Positions 44,067 through 53,654 of a stretch of DNA of 64,000 nt are shown here, one piece after another (the first letter of the stretch is position 1; every line of letters begins with the position of its first letter). The stretch comes from Fodinibius salicampi (lineage in GTDB: Bacteria; Bacteroidota; Rhodothermia; Balneolales; Balneolaceae). Position numbers and translations under genes: made by a program. Location of the stretch: assembly GCF_039545095.1 (NCBI RefSeq), contig NZ_BAABRS010000003.1, positions 372,001 to 436,000 of the forward strand, written 5' to 3'. The notes beneath the pieces are model-generated. The model searched no databases and was not told the origin of the DNA. It saw only the letters and a list, made by a program, of their open reading frames with translations.

Positions 44067-45038
44067 TCACCTGATCACTGCTTCATCCGAATGCTCCTCG
44101 TTATAAGGCAGGGCTTCTTCTCCTTCCAGGTTGAGCCGCTCATTAATGGCTCTCAAATGATGGTCCACCCCAATTTCACTACCCGGAATAAATCCAGGTA
44201 CGGTAATTACCTGGGCCAACACGCCATCAAGTCCTCGATGCATTACGCCCCGTGGCAGATAGACCAAGTCACCGACTTCCAGCTCATACTCCCTGACCAG
44301 CTTATCAACCTCAGACTTCTTTACTTCTCCCGGCCGGGTTATCTTTTCAACCCTTTCACTCGTGATAATTTTAGCTCCGGGTTTAACCATCTGGACAAGA
44401 TAAAATTCATCAAAGCCCCCTTCTTTCGGATGATAATGACTGAAGGAATCGTAGATTCTCACCCTATGCGCATTTAATGCATGATAAATATATTCCCCCA
44501 CATCTTTCTGCCAGGTTAATAAAATGCGCCTGTAGGCATCGATATCCGTTGCGCAGCCCCCCGGCACATCTGTTATATTAGGGTCCCAATCGGGACGTAT
44601 GAAGGAGGGAAGATCGCTGCCCGGCTCTTCGGGAACTTTAAATACAAGCAATCCCATCTCAACGTCCGACTGCATCATTTCTCCTCCGTTAAGAATAAAG
44701 ATATCACCGACGATGGCTTCAGATTCTTCCTGGGAATCTGAATTCCCAATAACGGTAGCCTGTGCTTCCACATCCTGATTGGTTATCCCTTCAATTTCCT
44801 GGACAAACACTACCTGGGTATAATCCTGAGCTTCCACCTGTTGTACGCCGGATAAGTACGTCATATCATATCCCGGATTCTGCTCTTTAAATACCCGCCG
44901 TATGGAGTAAAAATTTTCTTCGGCCTCGCCATTGCTTAAATTAACGATCTGAACCTTGTTTTGCTGTGCCTGGGCGTCGTGTTCTATACCGGATATTAAA
45001 AATAGTGCCATAAACAGTATTATTACTATATATTTCAT
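44067..45038 (-). CDS. Exported cupin-like protein
   Basis: 323 residues with a signal peptide (IVIILFMALFLISGIEHDAQ, cleavage after AQA). The C-terminal half has a cupin metal site: HYHPKEGGFDEFYLVQMV gives the H-x-H and Glu ligands near residues 200-213, and LPRGVMHRG near residue 270 gives the second-motif His. The N-terminal half (QVVFVQEIEG, then GDIFILNGGEM) may be a second, degenerate barrel. Cupins bind Fe, Mn, Zn or Ni for dioxygenase, isomerase or storage roles; the exported form here is unassigned. It is a single gene next to the Gfo/Idh gene on the same strand, ~300 bp apart. Confidence 0.65.
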   Translation of the reverse strand: MKYIVIILFMALFLISGIEHDAQAQQNKVQIVNLSNGEAEENFYSIRRVFKEQNPGYDMTYLSGVQQVEAQDYTQVVFVQEIEGITNQDVEAQATVIGNSDSQEESEAIVGDIFILNGGEMMQSDVEMGLLVFKVPEEPGSDLPSFIRPDWDPNITDVPGGCATDIDAYRRILLTWQKDVGEYIYHALNAHRVRIYDSFSHYHPKEGGFDEFYLVQMVKPGAKIITSERVEKITRPGEVKKSEVDKLVREYELEVGDLVYLPRGVMHRGLDGVLAQVITVPGFIPGSEIGVDHHLRAINERLNLEGEEALPYNEEHSDEAVIR

Positions 45039-45520
45039 GCCCTCAACTCTTTGTGATACCTAATTAACTATCTCCGAATGTACAGCATTTTCGATTAGAA
45101 TTCTGACGTACATAACTCAGATATACCAAATTGCAATATTTTAAAAAATATTTAAAATAGTTTTAGTCCGTTCTTTCATTCTTACCGCATTATATAATCA
45201 TAAGGACAAGTTCATATAAATATGATACTCTTATTTCTCCAAAATCTGTAAAATATTATACGAACAACAACTTACTGTCGATATACTACCCGAATGCTAC
45301 CATATCTGTTGTATAAATATATTTAACTGTTTATCCCCCTTGATAGAGAAAGAAAAAAGTTGAACATTACAGTCAAATAAGAGGGATTTTATTTAAATGG
45401 AACAGATATTCCACTTCAAATATATAATTTGATATACCTTGAAAAATAATAAAATAAGTCCATTCAACTTTTTATCCCTTAGCACGTTTTATCCTATCGC
45501 ACTTAAGAATATGGTTATAT
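45039..45520. other. AT-rich divergent intergenic region
   Basis: 482 bp with very low GC between the cupin gene and the giant kinase gene. It presumably contains both promoters. No ORF or strong hairpin. Confidence 0.4.
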
Positions 45521-48500
45521 ATGGATGAAGGAGACTATAAATATAAAATATTGCTGACCGAAGATGATCAAAAAGATCGATCACTGATAGAGAGTCAGCT
45601 AAGTAAATGGGAAATTGATGCTCAACTTCAATGTTTAGAGCAAGAGTCTGCATTAATTCAGGCACTTCAGGAGGATCTACCGGATCTTATCTTGTGTAAT
45701 TACGACCTTTCTTCTTTTCCTGCGATAAAAGCGTTATCCCTTGTAAGAAAAAATCACCCTGATCTGCCATTTATTTTTATCTCAAACGGAACCCCTGAAG
45801 AGAAAGTGGCCGAAGCAATCCGGCAGGGTGCATCAGATTTTGCTATCAAAAGCCGACCTAAACAATTATTACGGGCGATCAGGAAAGCTCTCACAGAGCA
45901 AGAGAATGGGCAGCCACTTCACTCCATCCACTTTAAAACCCTGGTAAAATCGATAGACGGAATCGTATGGGAAGCAGACGCCGAAAGTTTTGAATTTACC
46001 TATATAAGTCCACAGGTAGAAGAAATTTTGGGCTATACACCCGCTGAATGGCTTTCTGAGGAGAATTTTTGGCAAAACCATATTCACCACGAAGACCGGG
46101 AACAAGCCGTTAATTATTGTCATCATAAGTCTAAGCAGGGCGAAAATCACCAGTTTGAATACCGCATGATAACGGCAGAAGGGGATGTGGTATGGATACG
46201 GGATCTGGTTACTGTAATTACGGATGAAGAGGGGGAGTCTACGCTCCTCCGGGGCTTCATGTCCGACATTACCATGATTCAACATGCGGCCAAGCTACAA
46301 GAACTTGAAAATGAGGTACTTGCACTTAATTCTACGCCCAACAATGAGTTAATAGATATTTTATCCTATTATATCAATGGAATAGAAGAGCTCCATCCCC
46401 ATATGATTCCCTCCATATTGAAGGTAGAGGAGGGTAAAGTATATCATTGGATGGCATCGGACCGGCTCCCTGATCGGTATATTGAAGCTATTGACGGAGA
46501 GGCTATTGGTCCGCAGGCCGGTTCGTGTGGAGCGGCAGCATATACCAAAGAAAAAGTAACGACCTCCGACATTAAAACGGATCCCCGGTGGGAGAAATAT
46601 AAACATATAGCATTGCGGGATGGTTTGAGGGCTTGTTGGTCTCAACCTATACTGGATAATTCCGACAAAGTAATCGCTACCTTTGCTTTATACTACAAAG
46701 AACCGAAAGAACCTTCTGAGCTTGAAGAAAAGCTTATTGAAAGAGCCCGGAGCATTTTAGAGATCATTATTACACACAAAAAGAATGAAGAAGCGCTCCG
46801 TAAGCTTAGCCGTAAAAATGAACTTATCCTCGAATCCGCTGGAGAAGGTATTTATGGGATAGATTCTGAAGGCAACTGCACTTTTATCAACAAGGCAGCG
46901 TCACAGATGCTCGGTTACGAACAGCAGGCATGCATGGGAGAAAACATGCATGAGCTGATCCACAGCCGGCATGAAGATGGCTCTCCCTATCCCAAATCGG
47001 AATGTCCCATTTTCATTTCTAAAAACGAACAGAAAAGCTGTGAGGTTGATGATGAAGTCTTTTGGAGATCTGATGATTCCTGTTTTAATGTTCGGTATTC
47101 TTCCTACCCTATGATAGAAGAAAGAGAGATCAGGGGTGCTGTCGTTACCTTCACTGATATTAGTGAAGAAATCCAGCAGAAACAGAAACTACAAGAGAGT
47201 CTGGAACGTTATCATTATGTGACAAAAGCAACCGACGATACTATCTATGACTGGGATATTCTCACTGATGAGTTGTATTGGGACCCCGGATTTAAGTCCA
47301 CTTTTATTTACGATGAGGACAAAGGGAGATATACGATTGATGACTGGGCTGAAAATGTTCATCCGGATGATTTAGATGAAACACGGCAAGATTTGAATGA
47401 GAATTTAAACGATCCGGCTCAATCCCAATGGGAGGCCGAATATCGATTTGCCCGGAAGGACGGAACCTATGCCACCGTGTACGAACGCGGCTTTATTATC
47501 AGGAATGAGGAGGGAGAAGCTATACGCATGATCGGGTCTCTCCAGGATATTACCGAACGAAAAAAAGCAGAAAAAAAACTGCGCAAAACCGAACAGCGCC
47601 TGCGAGAAATTGTAGAACACAGTACAAACATGTTCTACAAACACGATACAGACCATGTCCTCTCGTACGTAAGCCCTCAAAGTAAAGAATTTCTCGGGTA
47701 CTCTCCTGATGAGGCCAAAAAAAGATGGACCCATTTTCTTACGGATCATCCGATAAATAAAGAGGGAGTTAAAAGTACACAAAAAGCTATTGATACAGGC
47801 AGGGCCCAGCCTCCTTTTGAGCTGCAGCTTCAAAAGAAAAATGGTGAGAGAATTTGGGTGCAGGTTAATGAAGCTCCTATTGTAGAAAATGGGGAAACTA
47901 CCGCTATTGTCGGTTCGCTTACGGATATCACCGAACGCAAACAGTATGAAGAAAAACTGGAGGAACTCTCGCTGGTCGCGTCCAAAACAACGGACATCAT
48001 TATCATGACAGATCCGAACGACCGTATTACCTGGACAAACAGTGCTTTTGAGGAGCTAACCGGTTATACAAAAAATGAGGTTATAGGTAAAAATCCGGGT
48101 TCGTTGCTTCAAGGACCCGAAACTGATTCTAAAACAGCTCGTCGTCTGAGTAAGGCTATCAAAAACAGAAAACATATACAGGAAACCATCCTGAATTACT
48201 CAAAAGATGGAAATAAATACTGGCTTGATATGACGATCGATCCCATCTTTGATGATGATGGCAATTGTACAGGATTTATTGCCATCGAAAAAGATGTAAC
48301 CGAACAAATTAAGCGCCAGCGGAAGTTACGGGAAAGTGTGGACCGCTATGAAAAAGTCTCCAAGGCCACCAGTGACACCATATGGGATTGGGATCTGAAA
48401 AAAGATATCAACAGATATAATAGCAATATTTATAACATGTTCGGTTATGAAAAGCGGGAGGTCGAAAAGGTGAGTGAGTGGTGGCGTGATAAGATCCATC

Positions 48501-49390
48501 CCGAGGATCGGACTGAGGTATTCAAACAAATAGATGATGCATTGGCAGGAAATACTGAGCGTCTGCAAATGGAATATCGTTTCCAATGCGCTGACGGTAG
48601 CTATAAATATATTTACGACCGTGCTTTCGTGGTTATGGATGAGGAGGGAAATCCCTCCCGGATCATTGGGGCCATGCAGGATGTGACAGGACGCATAGAA
48701 CGGGAACAGGCCGTCCGGGAGTCACTTAAGGAAAAGGAAACGCTCCTGGCAGAAATCCATCACCGCGTAAAGAATAACCTGGCGGTAGTTTCCAGCATGA
48801 TGCAGCTGCAGGCATTCGAATCTCAAAGTGAAGACCTCCAGCAAAGGCTCTATGACAGTGTAGGGCGTATCAAAACAATGGCTAATATTCATGAGCTGCT
48901 ATATAAGTCTCAAAGTTTTTCCGAACTTAAACTCGATGAAAATATCAAAAGCCTGGTTTCAGGTATTATTGAAACCTTCCAGGCTAACACAGATATCACC
49001 ATCAATTACAACCTAGAGCCCCTGGTGCTTAATATTAATCAGGCAATTCCCTGCTCTCTTATTATAAATGAGGTGATGACGAACATCCTTAAACACGCCT
49101 TTGATAATGGCCAGAAGGGGGAAGTTAGCGTTTCTATTTCCGAAAAAGAGAAAACCGTTCAAATGATTATTAAAGATAATGGCAAGGGGCTTCCCGATAA
49201 CTTTGACTCGCTAGCTGAAAATAGCGGTTCCCTGGGCATGAAGCTTATCCATACCCTTTCCGATCAGCTCGAAGGAGAGTATACTTATCAATCCTCAAAG
49301 GATGGAACAGCCTTTCGGCTTACATTTAAGAAAGCAGAAATTGAAGGAATCGGTGGAACCCAAAATGTGATGAATACATTTACCCTGTAG
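45521..49390 (+). CDS. Large receiver-PAS-GAF histidine kinase, HisKA_2 type
   Basis: 1289 residues, no membrane segment. Order: receiver-like domain (~8-125), PAS (~140-260), GAF (~275-425; YIEAIDGEAIGPQAGSCGAA), then five further PAS/PAC units (~435-555, 560-690, 695-810, 815-940, 945-1070), HisKA_2 with His1080 in LLAEIHHRVKNNLAVV, and HATPase_c (NEVMTNILKHAF, IKDNGKGLPDN). The receiver keeps the acidic pair (LLTEDDQ) and Lys110, but the phospho-acceptor position is Asn60 (DLILCNYDLSSF), so it probably cannot be phosphorylated in the normal way. Such kinases integrate several signals and pass phosphate to separate receivers; none is adjacent. Its output end is very like that of the kinase at 7.1-9.3 kb. 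Confidence 0.9.
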   Translation: MDEGDYKYKILLTEDDQKDRSLIESQLSKWEIDAQLQCLEQESALIQALQEDLPDLILCNYDLSSFPAIKALSLVRKNHPDLPFIFISNGTPEEKVAEAIRQGASDFAIKSRPKQLLRAIRKALTEQENGQPLHSIHFKTLVKSIDGIVWEADAESFEFTYISPQVEEILGYTPAEWLSEENFWQNHIHHEDREQAVNYCHHKSKQGENHQFEYRMITAEGDVVWIRDLVTVITDEEGESTLLRGFMSDITMIQHAAKLQELENEVLALNSTPNNELIDILSYYINGIEELHPHMIPSILKVEEGKVYHWMASDRLPDRYIEAIDGEAIGPQAGSCGAAAYTKEKVTTSDIKTDPRWEKYKHIALRDGLRACWSQPILDNSDKVIATFALYYKEPKEPSELEEKLIERARSILEIIITHKKNEEALRKLSRKNELILESAGEGIYGIDSEGNCTFINKAASQMLGYEQQACMGENMHELIHSRHEDGSPYPKSECPIFISKNEQKSCEVDDEVFWRSDDSCFNVRYSSYPMIEEREIRGAVVTFTDISEEIQQKQKLQESLERYHYVTKATDDTIYDWDILTDELYWDPGFKSTFIYDEDKGRYTIDDWAENVHPDDLDETRQDLNENLNDPAQSQWEAEYRFARKDGTYATVYERGFIIRNEEGEAIRMIGSLQDITERKKAEKKLRKTEQRLREIVEHSTNMFYKHDTDHVLSYVSPQSKEFLGYSPDEAKKRWTHFLTDHPINKEGVKSTQKAIDTGRAQPPFELQLQKKNGERIWVQVNEAPIVENGETTAIVGSLTDITERKQYEEKLEELSLVASKTTDIIIMTDPNDRITWTNSAFEELTGYTKNEVIGKNPGSLLQGPETDSKTARRLSKAIKNRKHIQETILNYSKDGNKYWLDMTIDPIFDDDGNCTGFIAIEKDVTEQIKRQRKLRESVDRYEKVSKATSDTIWDWDLKKDINRYNSNIYNMFGYEKREVEKVSEWWRDKIHPEDRTEVFKQIDDALAGNTERLQMEYRFQCADGSYKYIYDRAFVVMDEEGNPSRIIGAMQDVTGRIEREQAVRESLKEKETLLAEIHHRVKNNLAVVSSMMQLQAFESQSEDLQQRLYDSVGRIKTMANIHELLYKSQSFSELKLDENIKSLVSGIIETFQANTDITINYNLEPLVLNINQAIPCSLIINEVMTNILKHAFDNGQKGEVSVSISEKEKTVQMIIKDNGKGLPDNFDSLAENSGSLGMKLIHTLSDQLEGEYTYQSSKDGTAFRLTFKKAEIEGIGGTQNVMNTFTL

Positions 49391-49467
49391 TAAATTCTTT
49401 GCCTCTCGTAATAACGATATCAATGGCTGAAACCAATGTGTTTTTACGGTAAAAGAGCTTATATTTC

Positions 49468-50043
49468 ATGGTTATGGCACAACAACAGCATTTTCATATC
49501 AAAAACATGGTGTGCAGCCACTGTGCCGAGGTGTTGGAGACCAAGCTCCGGGAAGCCGGATTTGATATCCAGCATATTGAACTCGGTGAGCTGACACTGG
49601 ATCAACCGATTTCCGCTGAGGAATATGAGCAGCTCGTTACCGTCGTTCGCGATAATGGCTTTGATCTTATCAATGATGAAGCCGGACAAACGGTAGAACA
49701 GATCAAGCAGCTTATCATCCAGCTGGTGCGGGGCGAACAGCAGCTGGATGGCAATCTTTCTGAGTTTCTTTCCCAACACATCCACAAAGATTACCAACAG
49801 CTGAGCCGACTATTTTCCAGCGTAGAGGGAAAGTCTATAGAACGCTATTATATTCTTCAGAAAATTGAACGAGCCAAAGAACTCATTGTCTACGGAGAAC
49901 AATCACTCAGTGAGATCGCCTTCAATCTGGATTATAGTAGTCAGCAGCACTTTTCACGCCAATTTAAGAAAGAAACCGGACTCGCTCCCTCTCATTTTAA
50001 GGAGATCAAGGAAAATAAACGCACTCCTATCGATCAGCTGTAA
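49468..50043 (+). CDS. AraC-type regulator with N-terminal HMA-like metal-binding domain
   Basis: 191 residues. Residues ~8-75 resemble a heavy-metal-associated domain with a CxxC metal site (HFHIKNMVCSHCAEVLETKL). Residues ~95-185 are an AraC-family DNA-binding domain with two helix-turn-helix motifs (YILQKIERAKELIVYGEQSL followed by SEIAFNLDYSSQQHFSRQFK). The likely role is metal-responsive control of the P1B ATPase gene that follows. A second ATG at 49474 is equally possible as start. Metal binding to a soft-metal CxxC fits Zn, Cd or Pb. The fusion of an HMA-like module to a regulator, while the pump lacks one, is discussed in the findings. Confidence 0.85.
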   Translation: MVMAQQQHFHIKNMVCSHCAEVLETKLREAGFDIQHIELGELTLDQPISAEEYEQLVTVVRDNGFDLINDEAGQTVEQIKQLIIQLVRGEQQLDGNLSEFLSQHIHKDYQQLSRLFSSVEGKSIERYYILQKIERAKELIVYGEQSLSEIAFNLDYSSQQHFSRQFKKETGLAPSHFKEIKENKRTPIDQL

Positions 50044-50132
50044 CACAATTCTGCACAAGATATACATAATGATATAAGATCGCTGTCATAACTGTGCCTA
50101 TCTTTAGTACAGACACTCAACAAACTGATCTT

Positions 50133-52079
50133 ATGTTTTCCTTTATCAATAAATATAAAGAAGCTGTTATCAGTGCGGTGCTTCTGGCAGGAGCACTGAT
50201 CACTGAATACGGCTTTTCTTTCGATGGACGCGCTTACCTCTATCTTCCACTATATGGACTTTCATATTTATCGGTTGGGGGACCCGTCTGGATAAAAGCC
50301 TTTAAATCTATTCAAAATGGCACCATATTCAGTGAATTTATGCTGATGGGAATTGCAACTGTTGGGGCCTTTGCCATTGGTGAATATGCAGAAGGCGTGG
50401 CTGTAATGTTATTCTATATGATCGGGGAATATGCCCAGCATGGGGCGGTTCAGCGTGCCCGAGGGTCGGTTGAAGCGTTAATTGATCAACAGCCAGAAAT
50501 TGCTACCGTTGAACGCGATGGTTCCACCGAACAAATCTCGCCTTCTGAAGTGGAAATTGGAGAAATTATTCGGGTTAAACCCGGCGAAAAGGTACCGCTT
50601 GATGGAGAACTCCTGACCGGGGAAGCCTCTTTTAATACGGCTGCGCTGACAGGCGAATCCAAGCCTATAAGTCGTCATGAAGGAGAAGAAGTATGGGCCG
50701 GATCCATTAACAGGGATCGGCCGGTACGTATTCGCGTAACGGAAGCCTACGAAAATACCCAGCTTTCCAAAATTCTAACGATGGTCCGGGAAGCCTCGCA
50801 ACGCAAGGCTCCGACTCAGCGTTTTATGACAAGATTTGCTAAAGTGTACACGCCTGCCGTAGTATGGCTGGCGGTCGCGCTGACTTTTGTACCCTGGCTG
50901 ATAGTGGAAAACTATATTTTCGAAGAATGGCTCTATCGGGCTCTCATCTTCCTGGTGGTTTCCTGCCCCTGCGGATTGGTTATCTCCATACCGCTGGGTT
51001 ATTTTGGAGGTATCGGTGCGGCATCCAGAAACGGGATTCTCTTTAAAGGATCAGACTTTATGGACCGGCTCCGAAACCTCGATGCCCTCTTTTTTGATAA
51101 AACCGGCACCCTGACCGAAGGTAAATTTAAAGTACAGGATATACATTCCTTCAATGGAATATCGAATGAAGGGTTATTGCAACTGGCTGCAGCCCTGGAA
51201 CAGCAATCTACCCATCCCATCGGGAAAGCTATTGTAGAACAGGCCAATGGAAATACCCTACCTAAGGTTTCCGATCAACAGGAAGTATCGGGAATGGGCA
51301 TAACAGGACTTGTTAATAATCAGCGACTTGCCGTGGGAAACAAAAAATTAATGCAAAAGGAAGGAATTGCGCTCCCGTCTTCCCAGCATTTCAACGAATC
51401 ATATAGTCTTGTGCATATCGGCATAGATGGCAAGTATGCAGGAAGCATATCAATAGCAGATCAATTAAAAGAGGATACACAAGAAGCCGTTCATCAACTT
51501 CGCGAGCTTGGAATTGAAAATCTTGTAATGCTTTCCGGGGATAAACAATCTGTCGTAGATGATATCGCAAATCAGTTAAATTTGAAGGAGGCATTCGGTG
51601 AGCTTCTCCCAGATGATAAATATAGATATCTTGAACAACGATTGGACCCTCAAAAAGTCATTGGATATGTGGGTGATGGCATCAATGATGCACCGGTCAT
51701 TACACTGGCTGACATAGGAATAGCCATGGGCGGAATGGGATCGGACGCAACGATTGAAACCGCAGATGTCGTTATTCAAACAGATCAGCTTTCGAAAATT
51801 CCCACTGCTATTAATATTGCTAATTTTACGCACCGGGTAATATGGCAAAATATTGGCTTTGCGTTAGGTATTAAGATCCTTGTGATGACACTTGCTTTCT
51901 TTGGTCTGGCTACCATGTGGGAGGCTATATTCGCTGATGTAGGCGTTGCTCTCATCGCCATTGCCAATGCAATCCGTATTCAGCATCATTTTACGGATGA
52001 AAAAATCACCTATCGTACATCTGTTTCTGCCAATCAGAATAAAGAAAGTGAAGAACTTAGCTGCTGCCAGAATTGCTAG
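50133..52079 (+). CDS. P1B-type heavy-metal ATPase, ZntA/CadA-like, without HMA domain
   Basis: 648 residues from the ATG at 50133 (a GTG at 50094 would add 13). Eight membrane helices are expected. The intramembrane metal site CPC is at 278-280 (VVSCPCGLVISIPLG), the phosphorylated Asp is in FFDKTGTLTEG (~322), the actuator loop is LTGESKP, the hinge is VGDGINDAP, and helix 8 carries FADVGVALIAIANAIRI with the Asp typical of Zn2+/Cd2+/Pb2+ pumps. No N-terminal HMA domain precedes the first helices; instead the C-terminus ends in a Cys-rich tag (LSCCQNC). It exports metal from the cytoplasm. The regulator gene is 89 bp upstream in the same direction. Confidence 0.92.
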   Translation: MFSFINKYKEAVISAVLLAGALITEYGFSFDGRAYLYLPLYGLSYLSVGGPVWIKAFKSIQNGTIFSEFMLMGIATVGAFAIGEYAEGVAVMLFYMIGEYAQHGAVQRARGSVEALIDQQPEIATVERDGSTEQISPSEVEIGEIIRVKPGEKVPLDGELLTGEASFNTAALTGESKPISRHEGEEVWAGSINRDRPVRIRVTEAYENTQLSKILTMVREASQRKAPTQRFMTRFAKVYTPAVVWLAVALTFVPWLIVENYIFEEWLYRALIFLVVSCPCGLVISIPLGYFGGIGAASRNGILFKGSDFMDRLRNLDALFFDKTGTLTEGKFKVQDIHSFNGISNEGLLQLAAALEQQSTHPIGKAIVEQANGNTLPKVSDQQEVSGMGITGLVNNQRLAVGNKKLMQKEGIALPSSQHFNESYSLVHIGIDGKYAGSISIADQLKEDTQEAVHQLRELGIENLVMLSGDKQSVVDDIANQLNLKEAFGELLPDDKYRYLEQRLDPQKVIGYVGDGINDAPVITLADIGIAMGGMGSDATIETADVVIQTDQLSKIPTAINIANFTHRVIWQNIGFALGIKILVMTLAFFGLATMWEAIFADVGVALIAIANAIRIQHHFTDEKITYRTSVSANQNKESEELSCCQNC

Positions 52080-52185
52080 GATGAGAATGTCGGGATATCC
52101 ATTTTAATAACCCGGCTTTCTACTTTACATCTATAAACCCGCATCTTCCGACCTTATAATATTTTAAAAGTGCTTTTTTGTAAAA

Positions 52186-52210
52186 AAATGTATTAATTAA
52201 TAATACATTT
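52186..52210. repeat. Perfect inverted repeat upstream of the duplicated-domain protein
   Basis: AAATGTATTA (52186-52195), spacer ATTAA, TAATACATTT (52201-52210). It ends 14 bp before the GGAGG ribosome binding site. It could be an operator, or a hairpin that on the minus strand is followed by a T run and so looks like a terminator. AT-only composition lowers confidence. Confidence 0.4.
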
Positions 52211-52235
52211 CCACAAAATTTACCGGAGGATGTTT

Positions 52236-53024
52236 ATGAAGAAGCTAACCTTTTTTCTCGTCCTGTTTACACTAACCTTAACCGGAACGCTGTTCTCACA
52301 AAATTTAAATGATGGCTATAAGAAGATCGACTATATTAGCGTTAGTCAAAGCGAGGTATCTTCTTTTATGAATCTGGCCGTTAATGATTTAACTAATGCT
52401 TATCAGCAGTTGATAGCAGAAAGTGACCTCATCGATTGGCGACTTTATTACGTAGAATATCCCGGGGGTGAAAAAAGCGGCTATAACTTTGTGAGTATAG
52501 CTTCAGCTCCCGACCTTGCTACTTTTGAAGATATATTTTCGGACATATCAGCTAACCGTTATGTCCCGCCTGAAGCACAAATATCTTCGCTTTCTAATAA
52601 AATTGTGAAAACAGAGCTCTGGAAGGTAGAAGATGCAATAGGAGATTCTTCTCGCAATCAAAATAATCCCAGCAAGTATATGACCATGGATTATATGGAA
52701 GTATCGCAAGGAAAGTATCCAGACTACTTAATGCTGGAGGACGAAGTGGCCAAGCCTATACACAGCGAACGTATTAATGAGGATATCATGGCGGGCTGGG
52801 AAGTTTATTCACTGATCACCCCCGGTGGCGTTGAATATGGCTATAACTTTGCTACCGGCAATTACTATGATGAACTCAGTAACATCGAATATGGCTTTAC
52901 AGATGAGATTATTAACCAGGCTATGGGCGAAAATGCAAATATCCCGGAACTTTTTAATACTATTTATGAGACCAGAGATCTGGTTAAAATAGAGCTCTGG
53001 AAACTTGCCGCACATACAGAGTAG
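52236..53024 (+). CDS. Exported protein with two copies of an unassigned domain
   Basis: 262 residues from the ATG at 52236, six bases after GGAGG (52225-52229); the ATG at 52230 sits directly against that site and is less likely. The signal peptide is KKLTFFLVLFTLTLTGTLFS. The mature protein has two similar halves: DYISVSQSEVSSFM, then WRLYYVEYPGGEKSGYNFVS and KTELWKVED in the first; DYMEVSQGKYPDYL, then WEVYSLITPGGVEYGYNFAT and KIELWKLAA in the second. This is an internal duplication of a domain I do not recognise. It is one of the few genes here with a strong Shine-Dalgarno sequence, suggesting high expression. Confidence 0.75.
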   Translation: MKKLTFFLVLFTLTLTGTLFSQNLNDGYKKIDYISVSQSEVSSFMNLAVNDLTNAYQQLIAESDLIDWRLYYVEYPGGEKSGYNFVSIASAPDLATFEDIFSDISANRYVPPEAQISSLSNKIVKTELWKVEDAIGDSSRNQNNPSKYMTMDYMEVSQGKYPDYLMLEDEVAKPIHSERINEDIMAGWEVYSLITPGGVEYGYNFATGNYYDELSNIEYGFTDEIINQAMGENANIPELFNTIYETRDLVKIELWKLAAHTE

Positions 53025-53029
53025 CAACA

Positions 53030-53066
53030 AATAAATAAAAAACCCTCAGGATTAAATTCCTGAGGG
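53030..53066 (-). terminator. Rho-independent terminator of the DoxX gene
   Basis: Perfect stem CCCTCAGGA (53043-53051) and TCCTGAGGG (53058-53066). On the minus strand it is followed by a T-rich run (53030-53042), 26 bp beyond the DoxX stop. It also lies just after the stop of the plus-strand duplicated-domain gene and may serve both. Confidence 0.85.
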
Positions 53067-53091
53067 CACTAATAATGCTCAAAAATATTTT

Positions 53092-53508
53092 TTAACTCCC
53101 TTTATCGACGGAAAACTTTCCGGGTCCCAAAAGAAAGATTACCCCGAATAATACAAGATAAAGAACAGCGGTTTCCATATCTCCGAAACCGTCTCCACCT
53201 GCAACGTGGACCAAAAAGACTGCTACGGCCATATTTATCGTCACGATAAGAGATGACAGGCGGGTCCAAAAGCCAATAAGTACAAAAAAGGCACAAATCC
53301 CTTCGGCAAAAGCTGCTAACACAAGGGAAACTTCAGGCCCCAGGCCAATGGGATCCAAAAATTGGAAATTACCACTCAGCACATTCATTACTTTTCCAAA
53401 ACCGTGCCCGTAAATCATAAAGAAGGCAACGAAAACTCGCAGAATCATTGCTGAAGTTTTTGCATCAACAAATTCGCTCAACGTGGACGACTTAAGACGA
53501 TTTATCAT
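53092..53508 (-). CDS. DoxX-family membrane protein
   Basis: 138 residues from the ATG at 53508 (the frame extends two codons further to a TTG). Four membrane helices: ILRVFVAFFMIYGHGFGKV, then VSLVLAAFAEGICAFFVLIG, LIVTINMAVAVFLVHVAGG and TAVLYLVLFGVIFLLGPGKF. The pattern is that of the DoxX family (FMIYGHGFGKV; FAEGICAFFVLIGFWTRL). DoxX proteins are small membrane proteins linked in some bacteria to sulfur or thiosulfate oxidation and to redox homeostasis; the function here is unknown. A second, broken DoxX-type gene lies at 60.6 kb. Confidence 0.88.
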   Translation of the reverse strand: MINRLKSSTLSEFVDAKTSAMILRVFVAFFMIYGHGFGKVMNVLSGNFQFLDPIGLGPEVSLVLAAFAEGICAFFVLIGFWTRLSSLIVTINMAVAVFLVHVAGGDGFGDMETAVLYLVLFGVIFLLGPGKFSVDKGS

Positions 53509-53654
53509 AATCAATTGCTATTTATTTTAGGGTGAACTATAATAAAACAACTTTTCTGCTAATAATTCCACATTATATCTAATTGTCGAAAGCTGTTTCT
53601 TTAAGAAATTAAAAAAAGAGACTTTTTTTCGGATTTCCTAATCATCATGACTCC

